A stretch of DNA of 64,000 bases from Companilactobacillus mindensis DSM 14500 (GTDB taxonomy: Bacteria; Bacillota; Bacilli; Lactobacillales; Lactobacillaceae). The translations under genes were made by a program, and so were the position numbers. Numbering within the stretch: the first letter of the stretch is position 1; each line of letters begins with the position of its first letter. The notes beneath the pieces are model-generated. The model was not told the origin of the DNA. It saw nothing but the letters and a program-made list of their open reading frames with translations, and searched no databases. Location: NCBI RefSeq assembly GCF_001434275.1, contig NZ_AZEZ01000004.1, positions 1 to 64,000 of the forward strand. Direction: 5' to 3'. Below, piece after piece: positions 35,221-44,280 of the stretch.

Positions 35221-37707
35221 TTATTCGGTAGTTGTTGATGAACCATTGGTAGTAGCATTACCACCACCGTTAGTAGTAGATCCACCAGTATTGCCACCGG
35301 TCGTTCCACCATTGGAACCAGTTGAACCACCAGTGTTGGTGTTGCCACCGCCAGTAGTACCGCCGGTATTGCCAGTGTTACCTGTATTAGTGTTGCCACC
35401 GGTATTACTGTTTCCGTTTGAAGATGATGATGAATTGCCATTATTAGTATTGGTTGAAGTTCCACTATCGCTGTTGTTTGTTTCAGTTGAATTATTAGTA
35501 CTGTTTGTATTGCTATTAGTTTCTGTATCCTTATCAGTAGTACCTGTTCCAGTTTCGTCACTGTCAGTCGTCGTATCATTTTCCTCGTCGTTAGATTCAG
35601 ATGAACTGCTTGAATGACGGTTGGTTGTTACTTCATTGCTGCTGGAGCCTGAAGCACTGCTTGAGGAGTAATCAGAGATCTTGTAAGGATTTGATGGAGC
35701 ATGACCCTTTACAAATAATTCCTTCGTGTAAGTAGATGAACTAGAACTTGGCGAAGCTACGACTGGGGTAGTTGAACCATCCTTTTTGATCATCATTGGA
35801 ATTACTGAACTTGGACGTTTCCAATTAGGGTTGCTGTTAGTTTGACTAGCTAAGTAACTCATTTCAGCTTTGTAAATCTTTCCAGCAACACTTTGATAGG
35901 TTGAAGAAATTCCCTTTTCATTAGGTGAATCATAACCGGTCCAAACACTGATCGAGTAATTCTTCGTATATCCGTTGTACCATGAATCCTTCGCAGTACC
36001 GCTTAAAGCTGAATTGCTAGCGATAGCAGAGTCGTCATAGTTAGTTGTACCAGTCTTACCAGCTTGATGTAAACCTGAGATGTTAGCATAAGTTGCATAG
36101 GAAGCAGGCACGCCTTTGAGCATATCAGTCAACATATAGGCAGTCGATTGCTTCATAACTTTTTTACCAGATTTACTGTAGTTGTGAATCAAACCGTCAG
36201 CTGTTTCGATCTTGGAAACGAAGTAAGGCTTGTAATAAGTTCCACCGTTTGAAAAGGCTGAATAGGCTGAGGCACCTTGCAGAGTAGAAACTTCTGTACC
36301 GATACCGTTTGATAGAACTTTCATCTTATCAGAACTGATTCCTAGACCGGAAGCAAATTGCTTAGCCTTGGAGAATCCAACAGCTGATAAAGTTCTAATA
36401 GCGGGGATATTTCTTGAATTGACTAAGGCATCCCGCATACTCATTTGACCTTCATATTGCTCATCCCAATCTTTCAAAGCAATATCAGTTCCGGCATAAG
36501 TATAAGGCGTATCTTCAACTTGGTGATAAGTTGACCAGTTGAGATATTCAATGGCGGGACCATAATCCAAAATTGGTTTCATAGTCGAACCATTACTACG
36601 AGTAGTCTGTACAGCACGGTTGAGCCCAAATTGGATATCGCTTAGATTACGACCACCGATCATAGCAACGACTTTACCGTTATTAGGGTTGACGATTGAA
36701 GCCCCAACCTGCATCTTGGAATCAGGGAATTGAACATAATTAGAAGTATTGACAATGTTATAAAGACGTTTTTGAGCATCGTAATCCATGTTGACGGTGA
36801 TCTTTAAGTTGTCACGATATGGATCGAAGCCTTTTTTCTTAACTTCGGTAATAGCTTCTTTTATGTAAGGATCCGAAATAATTCGTTTGTTGTTGTTACT
36901 ATTAGTTACTTTCTTGTATGGCTGCAAACCAGTTGTGATCGGCGTATTGATAGCTGCATCCGCTTGTGCCTTAGTGATCTTGTTGTTGTTGTACATTGCA
37001 TTGATAACTAGATCACGACGTTGCTTAGCTTCAGCTGGGTGAGCATATGGATCATAATTGCTTGGTGCATTTGGCAACCCGGCTAACATCGCCATCTCTG
37101 GCAACGTCAGTTGCTTTAAAGTTTTACCATAGTAATACTTAGCACCGGTTTCCATACCATAAATACCATTATTCAAATAAACTTTGTTTATATAAAATTC
37201 TAGTATCTGTTGCTTGGAGAATTTCTGACTGACACGCATAGCCAACCAAGCTTCTTGCATCTTACGTTTAAAAGTTTGATCTTTGCTGTCAGTTGAGAAG
37301 ACGGTCAATTTGACTAACTGTTGAGTAAGAGTACTACCACCTTGCAAAGTTCCTTTGGTAATGTTGTTGACCGCTGATTTGGCGATTCTGACTGGATCGA
37401 TACCTAAAGGCTCATTGTAGAAGTTTTTATCTTCAATTGAGACTACGGCATCCTCCATAGTTTGGGGAACTTTGTCGATCGTGACGTAATTTCTCTTGTT
37501 GTCTCCTAAAGAGGCAATCTGTTTCCCAGACGAATCAACGATTGTTGACGAGCCACCGCTTTGTAGATTTTCTTGGCTAACGGTTGGCGCACTAAAAGCA
37601 TAATACACAAAGATGAACAAGAATATACCGACTAAAACGGCTAGGATCGAAACGATCCATTTAAAAATATTCTTGAAGGTGAATATATTATTGTTCTTAT
37701 TATTCAT
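35221..37707 (-). CDS. pbp1A: Bifunctional penicillin-binding protein 1A
   Basis: A class A PBP that polymerises and cross-links peptidoglycan. 828 residues: a cytoplasmic stub, one membrane helix (about 12-34), a glycosyltransferase domain (SIEDKNFYNEP with catalytic Glu, GGSTLTQQLVK, KQQILEFYINKVYLNNG), and a transpeptidase domain with SxxK (STMK), SxN (SRN) and KTG (AGKTGTTNY). The last 150 residues or so are low-complexity Ser/Thr/Asn/Gly, ending in Gly-Thr-Asn repeats. It follows recU with start and stop overlapping, the classic recU-ponA pair. Confidence 0.96.
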   Translation of the reverse strand: MNNKNNNIFTFKNIFKWIVSILAVLVGIFLFIFVYYAFSAPTVSQENLQSGGSSTIVDSSGKQIASLGDNKRNYVTIDKVPQTMEDAVVSIEDKNFYNEPLGIDPVRIAKSAVNNITKGTLQGGSTLTQQLVKLTVFSTDSKDQTFKRKMQEAWLAMRVSQKFSKQQILEFYINKVYLNNGIYGMETGAKYYYGKTLKQLTLPEMAMLAGLPNAPSNYDPYAHPAEAKQRRDLVINAMYNNNKITKAQADAAINTPITTGLQPYKKVTNSNNNKRIISDPYIKEAITEVKKKGFDPYRDNLKITVNMDYDAQKRLYNIVNTSNYVQFPDSKMQVGASIVNPNNGKVVAMIGGRNLSDIQFGLNRAVQTTRSNGSTMKPILDYGPAIEYLNWSTYHQVEDTPYTYAGTDIALKDWDEQYEGQMSMRDALVNSRNIPAIRTLSAVGFSKAKQFASGLGISSDKMKVLSNGIGTEVSTLQGASAYSAFSNGGTYYKPYFVSKIETADGLIHNYSKSGKKVMKQSTAYMLTDMLKGVPASYATYANISGLHQAGKTGTTNYDDSAIASNSALSGTAKDSWYNGYTKNYSISVWTGYDSPNEKGISSTYQSVAGKIYKAEMSYLASQTNSNPNWKRPSSVIPMMIKKDGSTTPVVASPSSSSSTYTKELFVKGHAPSNPYKISDYSSSSASGSSSNEVTTNRHSSSSSESNDEENDTTTDSDETGTGTTDKDTETNSNTNSTNNSTETNNSDSGTSTNTNNGNSSSSSNGNSNTGGNTNTGNTGNTGGTTGGGNTNTGGSTGSNGGTTGGNTGGSTTNGGGNATTNGSSTTTE

Positions 37708-38333
37708 TATTTCTCCTTCCCACTTTCGATCAATTGCTGTACGGCATCAATGTAGGGCAAAGTAGGGTCGTAATTGGCTTTGATCTCAATTGAGTTTTGG
37801 ACGATATCTTTTAATTGGATCGATTTAGCACCTTTGTGCTTTTGAATCTCCCAATGATCGAAGATAACGTCAGCCGGTGTGACAAAATAGCGTTTTAGGG
37901 TAACATATTTTATAATGACAAAACAGATACCACCTTGCTTTTGACACATTTTGAGATGATCAACTTGATGTTGATGGAAATTCTTCAAAGGGAACGTGTT
38001 TTTATTCTTGGTTTCCTTGGCTTCAAAATCAACATAATGGCCATTGTAAACACCGTTGTAATCCGTTGTCGAAGCATTTCTAAAGTAGGCTTCTTTAATG
38101 ACAGCCCGACTTCTTTTAGGATAGTCGACTTTGACGATTTGAATCGGTGTAGGCTTTTTGTAAATTACCGCAATCTCGTGACTTCGATAATATTTGTTGC
38201 TTTCATTGATCTCCTCTTCCAAAGTCATCCCACGATCACCGAAGATCAATTTCTTTTTGGTGCTCGAAGATGTAGGTCGAGAAGGCTTTGATGGACTGTT
38301 AAAGATTCGTCCATCGGGGTAGTTTATTTTCAA
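37707..38333 (-). CDS. recU: Holliday junction resolvase RecU
   Basis: RecU cuts Holliday junctions in recombination and chromosome segregation. 208 residues: YPDGRIF at the N-terminus, RGMTLEEEINESNKYY, the catalytic region AYFRNASTTDYNGVYNGHYVDFEAKETK (the D...EAK nuclease core) and HQVDHLK. The start is read as TTG at 38333 because TAGGAG lies about eight bases upstream and the family begins with this segment. It is divergent from ypsA. Confidence 0.94.
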   Translation of the reverse strand: MKINYPDGRIFNSPSKPSRPTSSSTKKKLIFGDRGMTLEEEINESNKYYRSHEIAVIYKKPTPIQIVKVDYPKRSRAVIKEAYFRNASTTDYNGVYNGHYVDFEAKETKNKNTFPLKNFHQHQVDHLKMCQKQGGICFVIIKYVTLKRYFVTPADVIFDHWEIQKHKGAKSIQLKDIVQNSIEIKANYDPTLPYIDAVQQLIESGKEK

Positions 38334-38400
38334 GATATCAACTCCTACTGTGAAATTATACCATGATGGCAAGAATATTAATTATGGGGAGGGATTCTTT

Positions 38401-38952
38401 ATGATCAAAAATTTATGGGTAACCGGTTATCGATCCTTTGAGTTGGGTATTTTTAAAGATAATGACCCAAAAGCTAAAGTAATTCAAGACTTTTTTGAAC
38501 AGAGAATTACAAATTACGTTGAAGACGGCACTGAATGGGTCTTAACCGGGGCTCAATTAGGCGTTGAACAAATAGTTGGAAAAGCCGTTCAAGAAATCAA
38601 AAAAAAAGGCTATAATATTAGACATGCAGTGATATTGCCTTTCGATCAATTTGGTAGTCAATGGAACGAAAACAACCAGCTATTATTAAATGTTTTTTTA
38701 AGAAATGCTGACTATGTCAATAAGGTTTCCAATATGAGTTATCCTAACCCTAGGCAATTGAAACTATGGCAGGAATTTATGCTTAAACATACTGCAGGGT
38801 CCCTGATTTTTTATGATCCTGATAGCGGTGGCAAACCTAAGTATGACTATGAAGCCATGAAGGCCTATCAAGACCGTGGTAACGACTATCAGATGGAATT
38901 AATTGATTTTGATTCTATGCAAGACTTTGCTAATATGTTATATGATAGTTAA
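38401..38952 (+). CDS. ypsA: YpsA-family protein (DUF1273)
   Basis: A 183-residue protein of the YpsA/DUF1273 family, a SLOG-related Rossmann fold linked to cell division in Bacillus and Staphylococcus. Visible features are LWVTGYRSFELGIF, WVLTGAQLGVEQIVGKA (nucleotide-binding glycine region) and GSLIFYDPDSGGKPKYDY near the end. The ATG at 38401 follows GGGGAGGGA; a frame from 38350 has no ribosome site. It is divergent from recU and precedes gpsB, the usual order. Confidence 0.92.
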   Translation: MIKNLWVTGYRSFELGIFKDNDPKAKVIQDFFEQRITNYVEDGTEWVLTGAQLGVEQIVGKAVQEIKKKGYNIRHAVILPFDQFGSQWNENNQLLLNVFLRNADYVNKVSNMSYPNPRQLKLWQEFMLKHTAGSLIFYDPDSGGKPKYDYEAMKAYQDRGNDYQMELIDFDSMQDFANMLYDS

Positions 38953-38996
38953 GATATAAGATAAATCGACAATAATTAACACTGGAGTGTTTAGTA

Positions 38997-39683
38997 ATGA
39001 ACAATATGAATGGAATGAATCAACAACAAGCAAATGGTAATGGTAATGATTTTTCTTTGAATTATCAACCAAATGACATTTTGCAAAAAGAATTTAAAAC
39101 AAAGATGCGTGGTTACGATCCTACAGAAGTTGACCAATTCTTAGACGGCATTATTAAAGATTACGAAACTTTCACAACGGAAATCAGCCAATTAAAGGAT
39201 GAAAATGAACGTTTGATGCAAGCTCGTAATGCTGGTGCTGGCAATACGAATCAAAATTTTCAACAATCAAACCAACAACAACCAGCCAATAATCGAATGA
39301 GACCTCAACAAAAGTCCATGATGAGTTCAACTGCTGAAGCTTCAACTAACTATGACATTTTAAGACGTCTCTCAAACCTTGAGAAACGTGTCTTTGGTCA
39401 CGACTTTGCTAATGGCGCTTTGGAAAATAACGAAACAAAGCAATTTGCTTCCGCTGTCGTACCTGACAATATGAACAATCACAACGGTATTGAAAGTGGT
39501 CATACTGAGATCAACCCACGTATGAACCAACAACCAAGACCAATGAGCAATGGTTTTAATAATCCCAACCAAAATTCAAACAATTTCCAACCAAACCGTC
39601 CTATGAACAATGGTAACAACCAAGGTCAAAATGGTTTCAATGGTAATATGAATAACAATAATAACAACTTCAACCAATTCTAA
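38997..39683 (+). CDS. gpsB: Cell-division protein GpsB
   Basis: GpsB is a DivIVA-like coiled-coil adaptor that brings PBPs to the division site. The DivIVA motif FKTKMRGYDPTEVDQFLDG lies near residues 35-53, followed by a coiled coil to about residue 75 and a second conserved helical block (ASTNYDILRRLSNLEKRVFG, about 115-134). The remaining C-terminus is unusually long and rich in Asn/Gln/Pro; total length 228, about twice Bacillus GpsB. pbp1A is nearby on the other strand. Confidence 0.92.
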   Translation: MNNMNGMNQQQANGNGNDFSLNYQPNDILQKEFKTKMRGYDPTEVDQFLDGIIKDYETFTTEISQLKDENERLMQARNAGAGNTNQNFQQSNQQQPANNRMRPQQKSMMSSTAEASTNYDILRRLSNLEKRVFGHDFANGALENNETKQFASAVVPDNMNNHNGIESGHTEINPRMNQQPRPMSNGFNNPNQNSNNFQPNRPMNNGNNQGQNGFNGNMNNNNNNFNQF

Positions 39684-39772
39684 TTATTGGTCGATCAAGC
39701 TGATTATAAAAATATTTTGAAAAAAATTAAAATTAATAACCAAATCAATTCAATTTAGTGTATACTATTCAA

Positions 39773-40152
39773 GTCGGTAAATTACGAGTAATCGCGGTCT
39801 AGTTATCTAGGCTGAGGAAGGTCCACGCCCGCGCGAACTGAGATGTTTGCAGTGTTTGTGCCTGGCCTAATAAGCCAGGGTACCTTAATTGGTAACGGCA
39901 GCGAAAGCGCTAAGGTCTTTTAGACTATGTGTGAATAGCTTGAAAGTGCCACAGAGACGTATTATTGTGAGAAATTGCAATACTGGAACGAGGTAAACCC
40001 CGCAAGCGGGCAACCCAAACTTTGGTAGGGGCGCTTCATAACGAGAAATGAATCTACTGTGAAGCCTTAATTGGAGATAGATGATTACTAACTGTATTAG
40101 GGTGCCATCCTAATACATGAACAAAACGTGGCCTATAGGAGTTTATCGAGGC
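39773..40152 (+). ncRNA. rnpB: RNase P RNA, bacterial type B
   Basis: This is the catalytic RNA that matures tRNA 5' ends. Conserved elements are the GAGTAATCGCGG start, GAGGAAGGTCCACGCCCGC (CR-I, about 39815-39834), GGCAGCGAAAGCGC mid-molecule, GAGGTAAACCCCGCAAGCGG and the closing ACGTGGCCTATAGGAG. The 5' CGGTAAA (39776-39782) pairs with the 3' TTTATCG (40142-40148) to form P1. A TATACT at 39761-39766 gives a start near 39773. The rnpB location after gpsB and before the rRNA methyltransferase is typical of Firmicutes. Ends are approximate. Confidence 0.95.
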
Positions 40153-40153
40153 A

Positions 40154-40180
40154 AAGGGACGACTTGTTCGTCCTTTTTTT
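40154..40180 (+). terminator. Terminator of rnpB
   Basis: GGACGA and TCGTCC form a short GC stem followed by eight T. Confidence 0.9.
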
Positions 40181-40211
40181 ATACAAAAAATTAAAAATCA
40201 AGAGGGGCAAT

Positions 40212-41333
40212 ATGAAATTAATTGCAACTATGTCAAGCGGCTTTGAATCTATCACCGCAAAAGAACTACAAAAACTGGGATATGATACAAAGACCGAGAA
40301 CGGTAAGGTCTATTTTGAAGGCAGTTACGAAGACATCGCCAAAGCTAACCTTTGGTTAAGAAGTGCCGATCGAGTAAAGATCTTGATCGATACTTTCAAA
40401 GCAACTACTTTTGAAGAATTATTTGATAAAGTTCACGATATTGAATGGGATAAGTGGTTGCCATTGAACGCTGCATTTCCAATTAAAGCCAGAACTGTTA
40501 AATCACAATTACATTCCGAACGTGATATTCAAGCCATCACCAAAAAAGCTATCGTCAACAAGATGGCTGATGTCTTCATGCGTCGCGGACGTTTACCTGA
40601 GACTGGCGCAAAATTTCCAATTGAAACAAGAATCCACAAAGATGTCGTTGAAGTAACACTCGACACGACTGGCGAATCTCTTTACAAACGTGGCTACCGT
40701 ATTGAACACGGTGCTGCTCCATTGAAGGAAAACTTTGCGGCCGCTATGATCATGTTGACTGTTTGGCATCCCGAAGAAGATCCCTTCTTGGACCCAACAA
40801 CTGGTTCAGGTACTATTGCAATCGAAGCAGCCCGTTTGGCTAAAAACATTGCTCCTGGTATTCAACGTCACTTCTTATTTGAAGATTTCGACTGGTTCGA
40901 CAACAAGATCCTGGAAAACTTGAAAGAATCCGCTGAAGCTGGCGTTAAGAAAATCGACCTCGACATTTATGCTAGCGATATCGACGGTTCAATGATCGAC
41001 GTTGCCAAACTAAATGCCCACGATGCCGGCGTCTTGCATGATATCAAATTCAAGCAAGTTGCTGTCAAAGATCTCAAGATCGAAGGGAAATACGGAACGA
41101 TCATTTCCAACCCTCCTTACGGTCAACGTATGAGTGACATGGCTGGGGTTAGAAAATTGTATAAAGAAATGGGAGAGGTTTTCTCAACCGCTCCCACATG
41201 GAATAAATATATTTTGACCAGTGATGAAGAATTTGAAAAGTATTATGGTCAATTAGCAACTAAAAAACGTAAATTGTACAATGGTTCATTAAGAACTGAT
41301 CTTTATCAATATTGGGCTAACAAACGTCACTAG
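40212..41333 (+). CDS. THUMP-domain rRNA m2G methyltransferase (RlmL/YpsC type)
   Basis: 373 residues: a N-terminal ferredoxin-like/THUMP RNA-binding region (LIATMSSGFESITAKELQKL to ~150), then a Rossmann methyltransferase with the SAM motif FLDPTTGSGTIAIEA and the catalytic ISNPPYGQRM (NPPY, as in N2-guanine methyltransferases). This fits the YpsC family, related to E. coli RlmL N-terminal half, acting on 23S rRNA. The ATG at 40212 follows GAGGGG; an upstream frame starts inside rnpB. It overlaps convergent corA by four bases. Confidence 0.9.
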   Translation: MKLIATMSSGFESITAKELQKLGYDTKTENGKVYFEGSYEDIAKANLWLRSADRVKILIDTFKATTFEELFDKVHDIEWDKWLPLNAAFPIKARTVKSQLHSERDIQAITKKAIVNKMADVFMRRGRLPETGAKFPIETRIHKDVVEVTLDTTGESLYKRGYRIEHGAAPLKENFAAAMIMLTVWHPEEDPFLDPTTGSGTIAIEAARLAKNIAPGIQRHFLFEDFDWFDNKILENLKESAEAGVKKIDLDIYASDIDGSMIDVAKLNAHDAGVLHDIKFKQVAVKDLKIEGKYGTIISNPPYGQRMSDMAGVRKLYKEMGEVFSTAPTWNKYILTSDEEFEKYYGQLATKKRKLYNGSLRTDLYQYWANKRH

Positions 41334-42274
41334 AGCCGATCTCGACGGTTTAAGTCCCAAAGAATTATTAACATCATAATAACGGTGATGATCACGGAAA
41401 AGATCCAAGACCACTTTTGGTCGGCCAAAGGAAGTTTCATATTCATACCGTAAAATCCAGATACGATCGTGGGAATACTGAGAACAATTGTGTAAATTGT
41501 CAGTACTTTCATGGTCGTATTTGTTCTATTATTCAAAATATTATTGTAAGTGTTAGAGATACGATCAATGATGTCTGAACTTAGATCGGCTTGATTTTTG
41601 ATCTGTTCGATTTCAATCAAAGCGTCATGCAAATGTTCACGGGCGGCTTTAGTTAAATGCAACGTCTGGATATTGCCAGTGGAGATCAACTCTAATTGTT
41701 TGACCACCGTAAGGTTGCCATTGATGGCGGTGTTTAAGTAAGTCGTCAAATCCTGCAGATCGGCCAATTCCAAAATTTGATTCTCAGAAGAATGGTGCTT
41801 TTTGATCAAACGTTGGATCTTGTTGCGTTTGGCATCAGTCTCGCTCAACTGGTCGCTATAATCGCTGGAGATCTGGTCGAAGGTATTGAAAATGTATTCC
41901 CACGTCTCATTTTGCGACACTGTCTTTAAATGTGCTTTAGCACTCAGAATATAATCTTTGACGTAGTGAGTAGCGTCGTTAGTAAACAAAAAGAGCTGAT
42001 TATTTTTAATGGCAAACGAGATTGGCATAACTCGCTGAGAAATGTCAGTCGTCTGATCATTTTCGTTTTGTGCATTGTAGACGATCAAATAAGTATTAGT
42101 GATTTCGTCGTATTCAAAACGAGCCCGTTCATTTTCATCGTCAGCGTAATCCAAAATTTCGTTGGTTAGGTGGTATTTTTCAATCAACGTGTCTCGGTCG
42201 GCATCACTCAATGCTTCAGTCGAATGAACATCGATCAATTTTACCGTTTGATTTAACATAATTTCATTAATCAT
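41330..42274 (-). CDS. corA: CorA-family magnesium/divalent metal transporter
   Basis: A 314-residue CorA-type channel. The long cytoplasmic helical domain ends in two membrane helices (about 252-275 and 287-307), with the selectivity signature YGMNMKLPL between them. Substrate is probably Mg2+, with Co2+/Mn2+ possible. GAGGGG precedes the ATG. It lies upstream of nothing obviously metal-related. Confidence 0.92.
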   Translation of the reverse strand: MINEIMLNQTVKLIDVHSTEALSDADRDTLIEKYHLTNEILDYADDENERARFEYDEITNTYLIVYNAQNENDQTTDISQRVMPISFAIKNNQLFLFTNDATHYVKDYILSAKAHLKTVSQNETWEYIFNTFDQISSDYSDQLSETDAKRNKIQRLIKKHHSSENQILELADLQDLTTYLNTAINGNLTVVKQLELISTGNIQTLHLTKAAREHLHDALIEIEQIKNQADLSSDIIDRISNTYNNILNNRTNTTMKVLTIYTIVLSIPTIVSGFYGMNMKLPLADQKWSWIFSVIITVIMMLIILWDLNRRDRL

Positions 42275-42311
42275 TTTTTATCCCCTCATTAGAAATAATC
42301 ATACCAAAAAT

Positions 42312-42352
42312 AAAAAGCGAATCGAGAATTATTTTTCTCGACTCGCTTTTTT
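42312..42352 (-). terminator. Terminator after lplA
   Basis: A near-perfect A/T-flanked stem (about 42312-42328 with 42335-42352) lies between the lplA stop and the corA start. On the minus strand it ends lplA. Confidence 0.88.
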
Positions 42353-42371
42353 ACTAAATTGATTTGAATTT

Positions 42372-43385
42372 TTAAGGAGTAAAGAGTTTGCCCAGGTCTT
42401 CTTTGGGGATACCTTTGAAGTAGTCATCCAAATTGAATTGGTCCAATACTTTCAAGATATCATCCCGGTCAAATTTAACATGCAAGAGTTTTTGCTTAAT
42501 ATCTTGAACATCTTTCATTCCGAAGAAGTCACCGTAGATCTCGACATTGTCAACTTTACCGTTCTCAATATTGTAACGAACGTCGACGGTTCCCATGTCA
42601 AAGTGCTTTCTTTGTTTGGCAGTAAAAGCAGGGGACTTACCGTAGACCCAATCCCAGTTGTAATAGTATTGTTCTTTGATCTTGTCGATCTCTTTTTGAT
42701 CAGCGTCTGTGATCACATATTCGTGGTCCTTGATCTCATCGAGTGTTTCGGCGTGGAATAATTCTAAGAGCAATTTGTCACGGAATTGTTCAGTATCAAG
42801 ATTTTGATATTCAGGAGCTAAATAAGGACGCAAGTTAGTAACGCGGCTTCTGATCGATTTGATACCTTTAGATGCAATTTTATCTTTTTGAACGTGCAAA
42901 GCTTTAGTCAAGACATCCAAATCGACGTCCAGTGATAAAGTTCCGTGGGAGAATGTTTTGCCGTTTCGTGAATACATAGCATTACCGGAGAACTTCTTAC
43001 CATCAACTAACAAGTCATTTCTTCCGGAAACTTCGGCTGTGGTAGCACCCATTTTGTGCAAAGCATCAATGATAGGTTGAGTAAATGACTTGAAATCACC
43101 AAAGTTCTTGTCGTCTGAGTCGACCATGAAACTGAAACAAAGGTTTCCAAGGTCTTGATAGACGGCACCACCACCAGAGATCCGGCGAGTCACAGTAATG
43201 TTGTGGTCCTTGATATAGTCACTGTTGATCTCTTCGATCGTATTTTGATTACGACCAACGATGATACATGGTTTTTCAATGTAAAAAAGGACTAATGGTG
43301 CGTCAAATTCAACATTATTCATTAAATATTGTTCAGTAGCAAGATTGTCACGAATATCGCGATCTTTCATTACAACGTAGTACAT
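42372..43385 (-). CDS. lplA: Lipoate-protein ligase A
   Basis: LplA activates lipoate with ATP and attaches it to E2 or GcvH domains. 337 residues: NLATEQYLMNN, PCIIVGRNQNTIEEIN (lipoate loop), RRISGGGAVYQDLGNLCFSF (the RRxSGGGxVxH-type signature with Tyr in the usual His place), KFSGNAM, and a C-terminal accessory domain. AGGAGG precedes the ATG. It appears to be a single-gene unit. Confidence 0.94.
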   Translation of the reverse strand: MYYVVMKDRDIRDNLATEQYLMNNVEFDAPLVLFYIEKPCIIVGRNQNTIEEINSDYIKDHNITVTRRISGGGAVYQDLGNLCFSFMVDSDDKNFGDFKSFTQPIIDALHKMGATTAEVSGRNDLLVDGKKFSGNAMYSRNGKTFSHGTLSLDVDLDVLTKALHVQKDKIASKGIKSIRSRVTNLRPYLAPEYQNLDTEQFRDKLLLELFHAETLDEIKDHEYVITDADQKEIDKIKEQYYYNWDWVYGKSPAFTAKQRKHFDMGTVDVRYNIENGKVDNVEIYGDFFGMKDVQDIKQKLLHVKFDRDDILKVLDQFNLDDYFKGIPKEDLGKLFTP

Positions 43386-43449
43386 AAGAAAACCTCCTCA
43401 AGTGAATTGAAAACGTTTTTATCGTACCACAATTGAATAAATACAGAAA

Positions 43450-43854
43450 CTATTTGTCGCCATGTGTGCGAATATTTAACATCTTCTGATGAACTAAGGC
43501 GTGAGCAGCACCATTGTCCTTGTCAGCAACGTGTTTAGCAAAGTATCCAGGGAACTTTTGCAGCTCCAAAAGGATTTCATCTAATATCGGTTGGTAATGC
43601 TTAGAATAATTCTTGTCCAAACTATCAATGACAATTTGGCTATCGGAATGGATCAAAATCAGGTCATCATTCCACTGATGATCTATAATCACTTGTAGAG
43701 CTAGTTTTAATGCTAAAAACTCCAAGTAGTGATTATCTTGGCTGTCGTGGTGAAGTGCCTTTTTATAAATATCGTTATTATGCTTTATTACGTAGGCCAC
43801 CACCCCCAGATTTAAATTAGTATTTAATCCAGCATCGGTGTACAATTTAATCAT
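43450..43854 (-). CDS. RNase HI-like protein
   Basis: 134 residues of the RNase H fold. Candidate acidic residues are Asp7 (IKLYTDAG, family YTDGS), Glu in DNHYLEFLALKLAL, Asp in LIHSDSQIVIDSL and Asp in HVADKDNGAAHALV. These match the RNase HI DEDD set, so hydrolysis of RNA in RNA-DNA hybrids is likely. It is short and lacks the basic protrusion. It is divergent from the EbsA-like gene by 27 bases. Confidence 0.85.
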   Translation of the reverse strand: MIKLYTDAGLNTNLNLGVVAYVIKHNNDIYKKALHHDSQDNHYLEFLALKLALQVIIDHQWNDDLILIHSDSQIVIDSLDKNYSKHYQPILDEILLELQKFPGYFAKHVADKDNGAAHALVHQKMLNIRTHGDK

Positions 43855-43881
43855 ATTATTTAGAACCTTTCAGGAGATATT

Positions 43882-44280
43882 ATGTCAAAGAAACATTTTG
43901 TTCAACCAACTGGCGCATGGGGAGTCATCATGTGGTCGATTGCATTGAGTCTAGCTTGTCTAGGAATCATTTTGCAATTGGAGATCATGTCGTTTAGTTT
44001 CATTCCTTTTTTAATTTGGATCATTGATGCGATCTACGTCTTCTATATTATATCTAACTCTTGGGTTAAGATAACCAAAGACCAAGTGATCATCAAGGAA
44101 CCATATTATAAGACCAGAGTTTTTGCAAACCACGAGGTCGATATTAAGATGGGTAATAAATGGACGATGGAATTTGATTTCAGCAATCGTGATTTCTTCC
44201 CATTTAAGATTACTTCTACAAAGGGAATTTTAAATATAATTAAAAAAGAAGCAGGTGAAAGCAATGTCATTTCCAAGTGA
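43882..44280 (+). CDS. EbsA-like small membrane protein
   Basis: 132 residues with two N-terminal membrane helices (about 12-34 and 38-58) and a cytoplasmic beta-rich domain ([20 protein letters not shown] to the C-terminus), like the EbsA proteins of enterococci and lactobacilli, whose role is poorly known. AGGAG precedes the ATG. The neighbouring RNase H-like gene supports this call. It overlaps the fhs start by 17 bases. Confidence 0.65.
   Translation: MSKKHFVQPTGAWGVIMWSIALSLACLGIILQLEIMSFSFIPFLIWIIDAIYVFYIISNSWVKITKDQVIIKEPYYKTRVFANHEVDIKMGNKWTMEFDFSNRDFFPFKITSTKGILNIIKKEAGESNVISK

Noticed and set aside
35214-35617. Long frames on both strands inside the pbp1A tail
   Set aside because: They are by-products of the repetitive Ser/Thr/Asn/Gly codons; the pbp1A frame explains the sequence.
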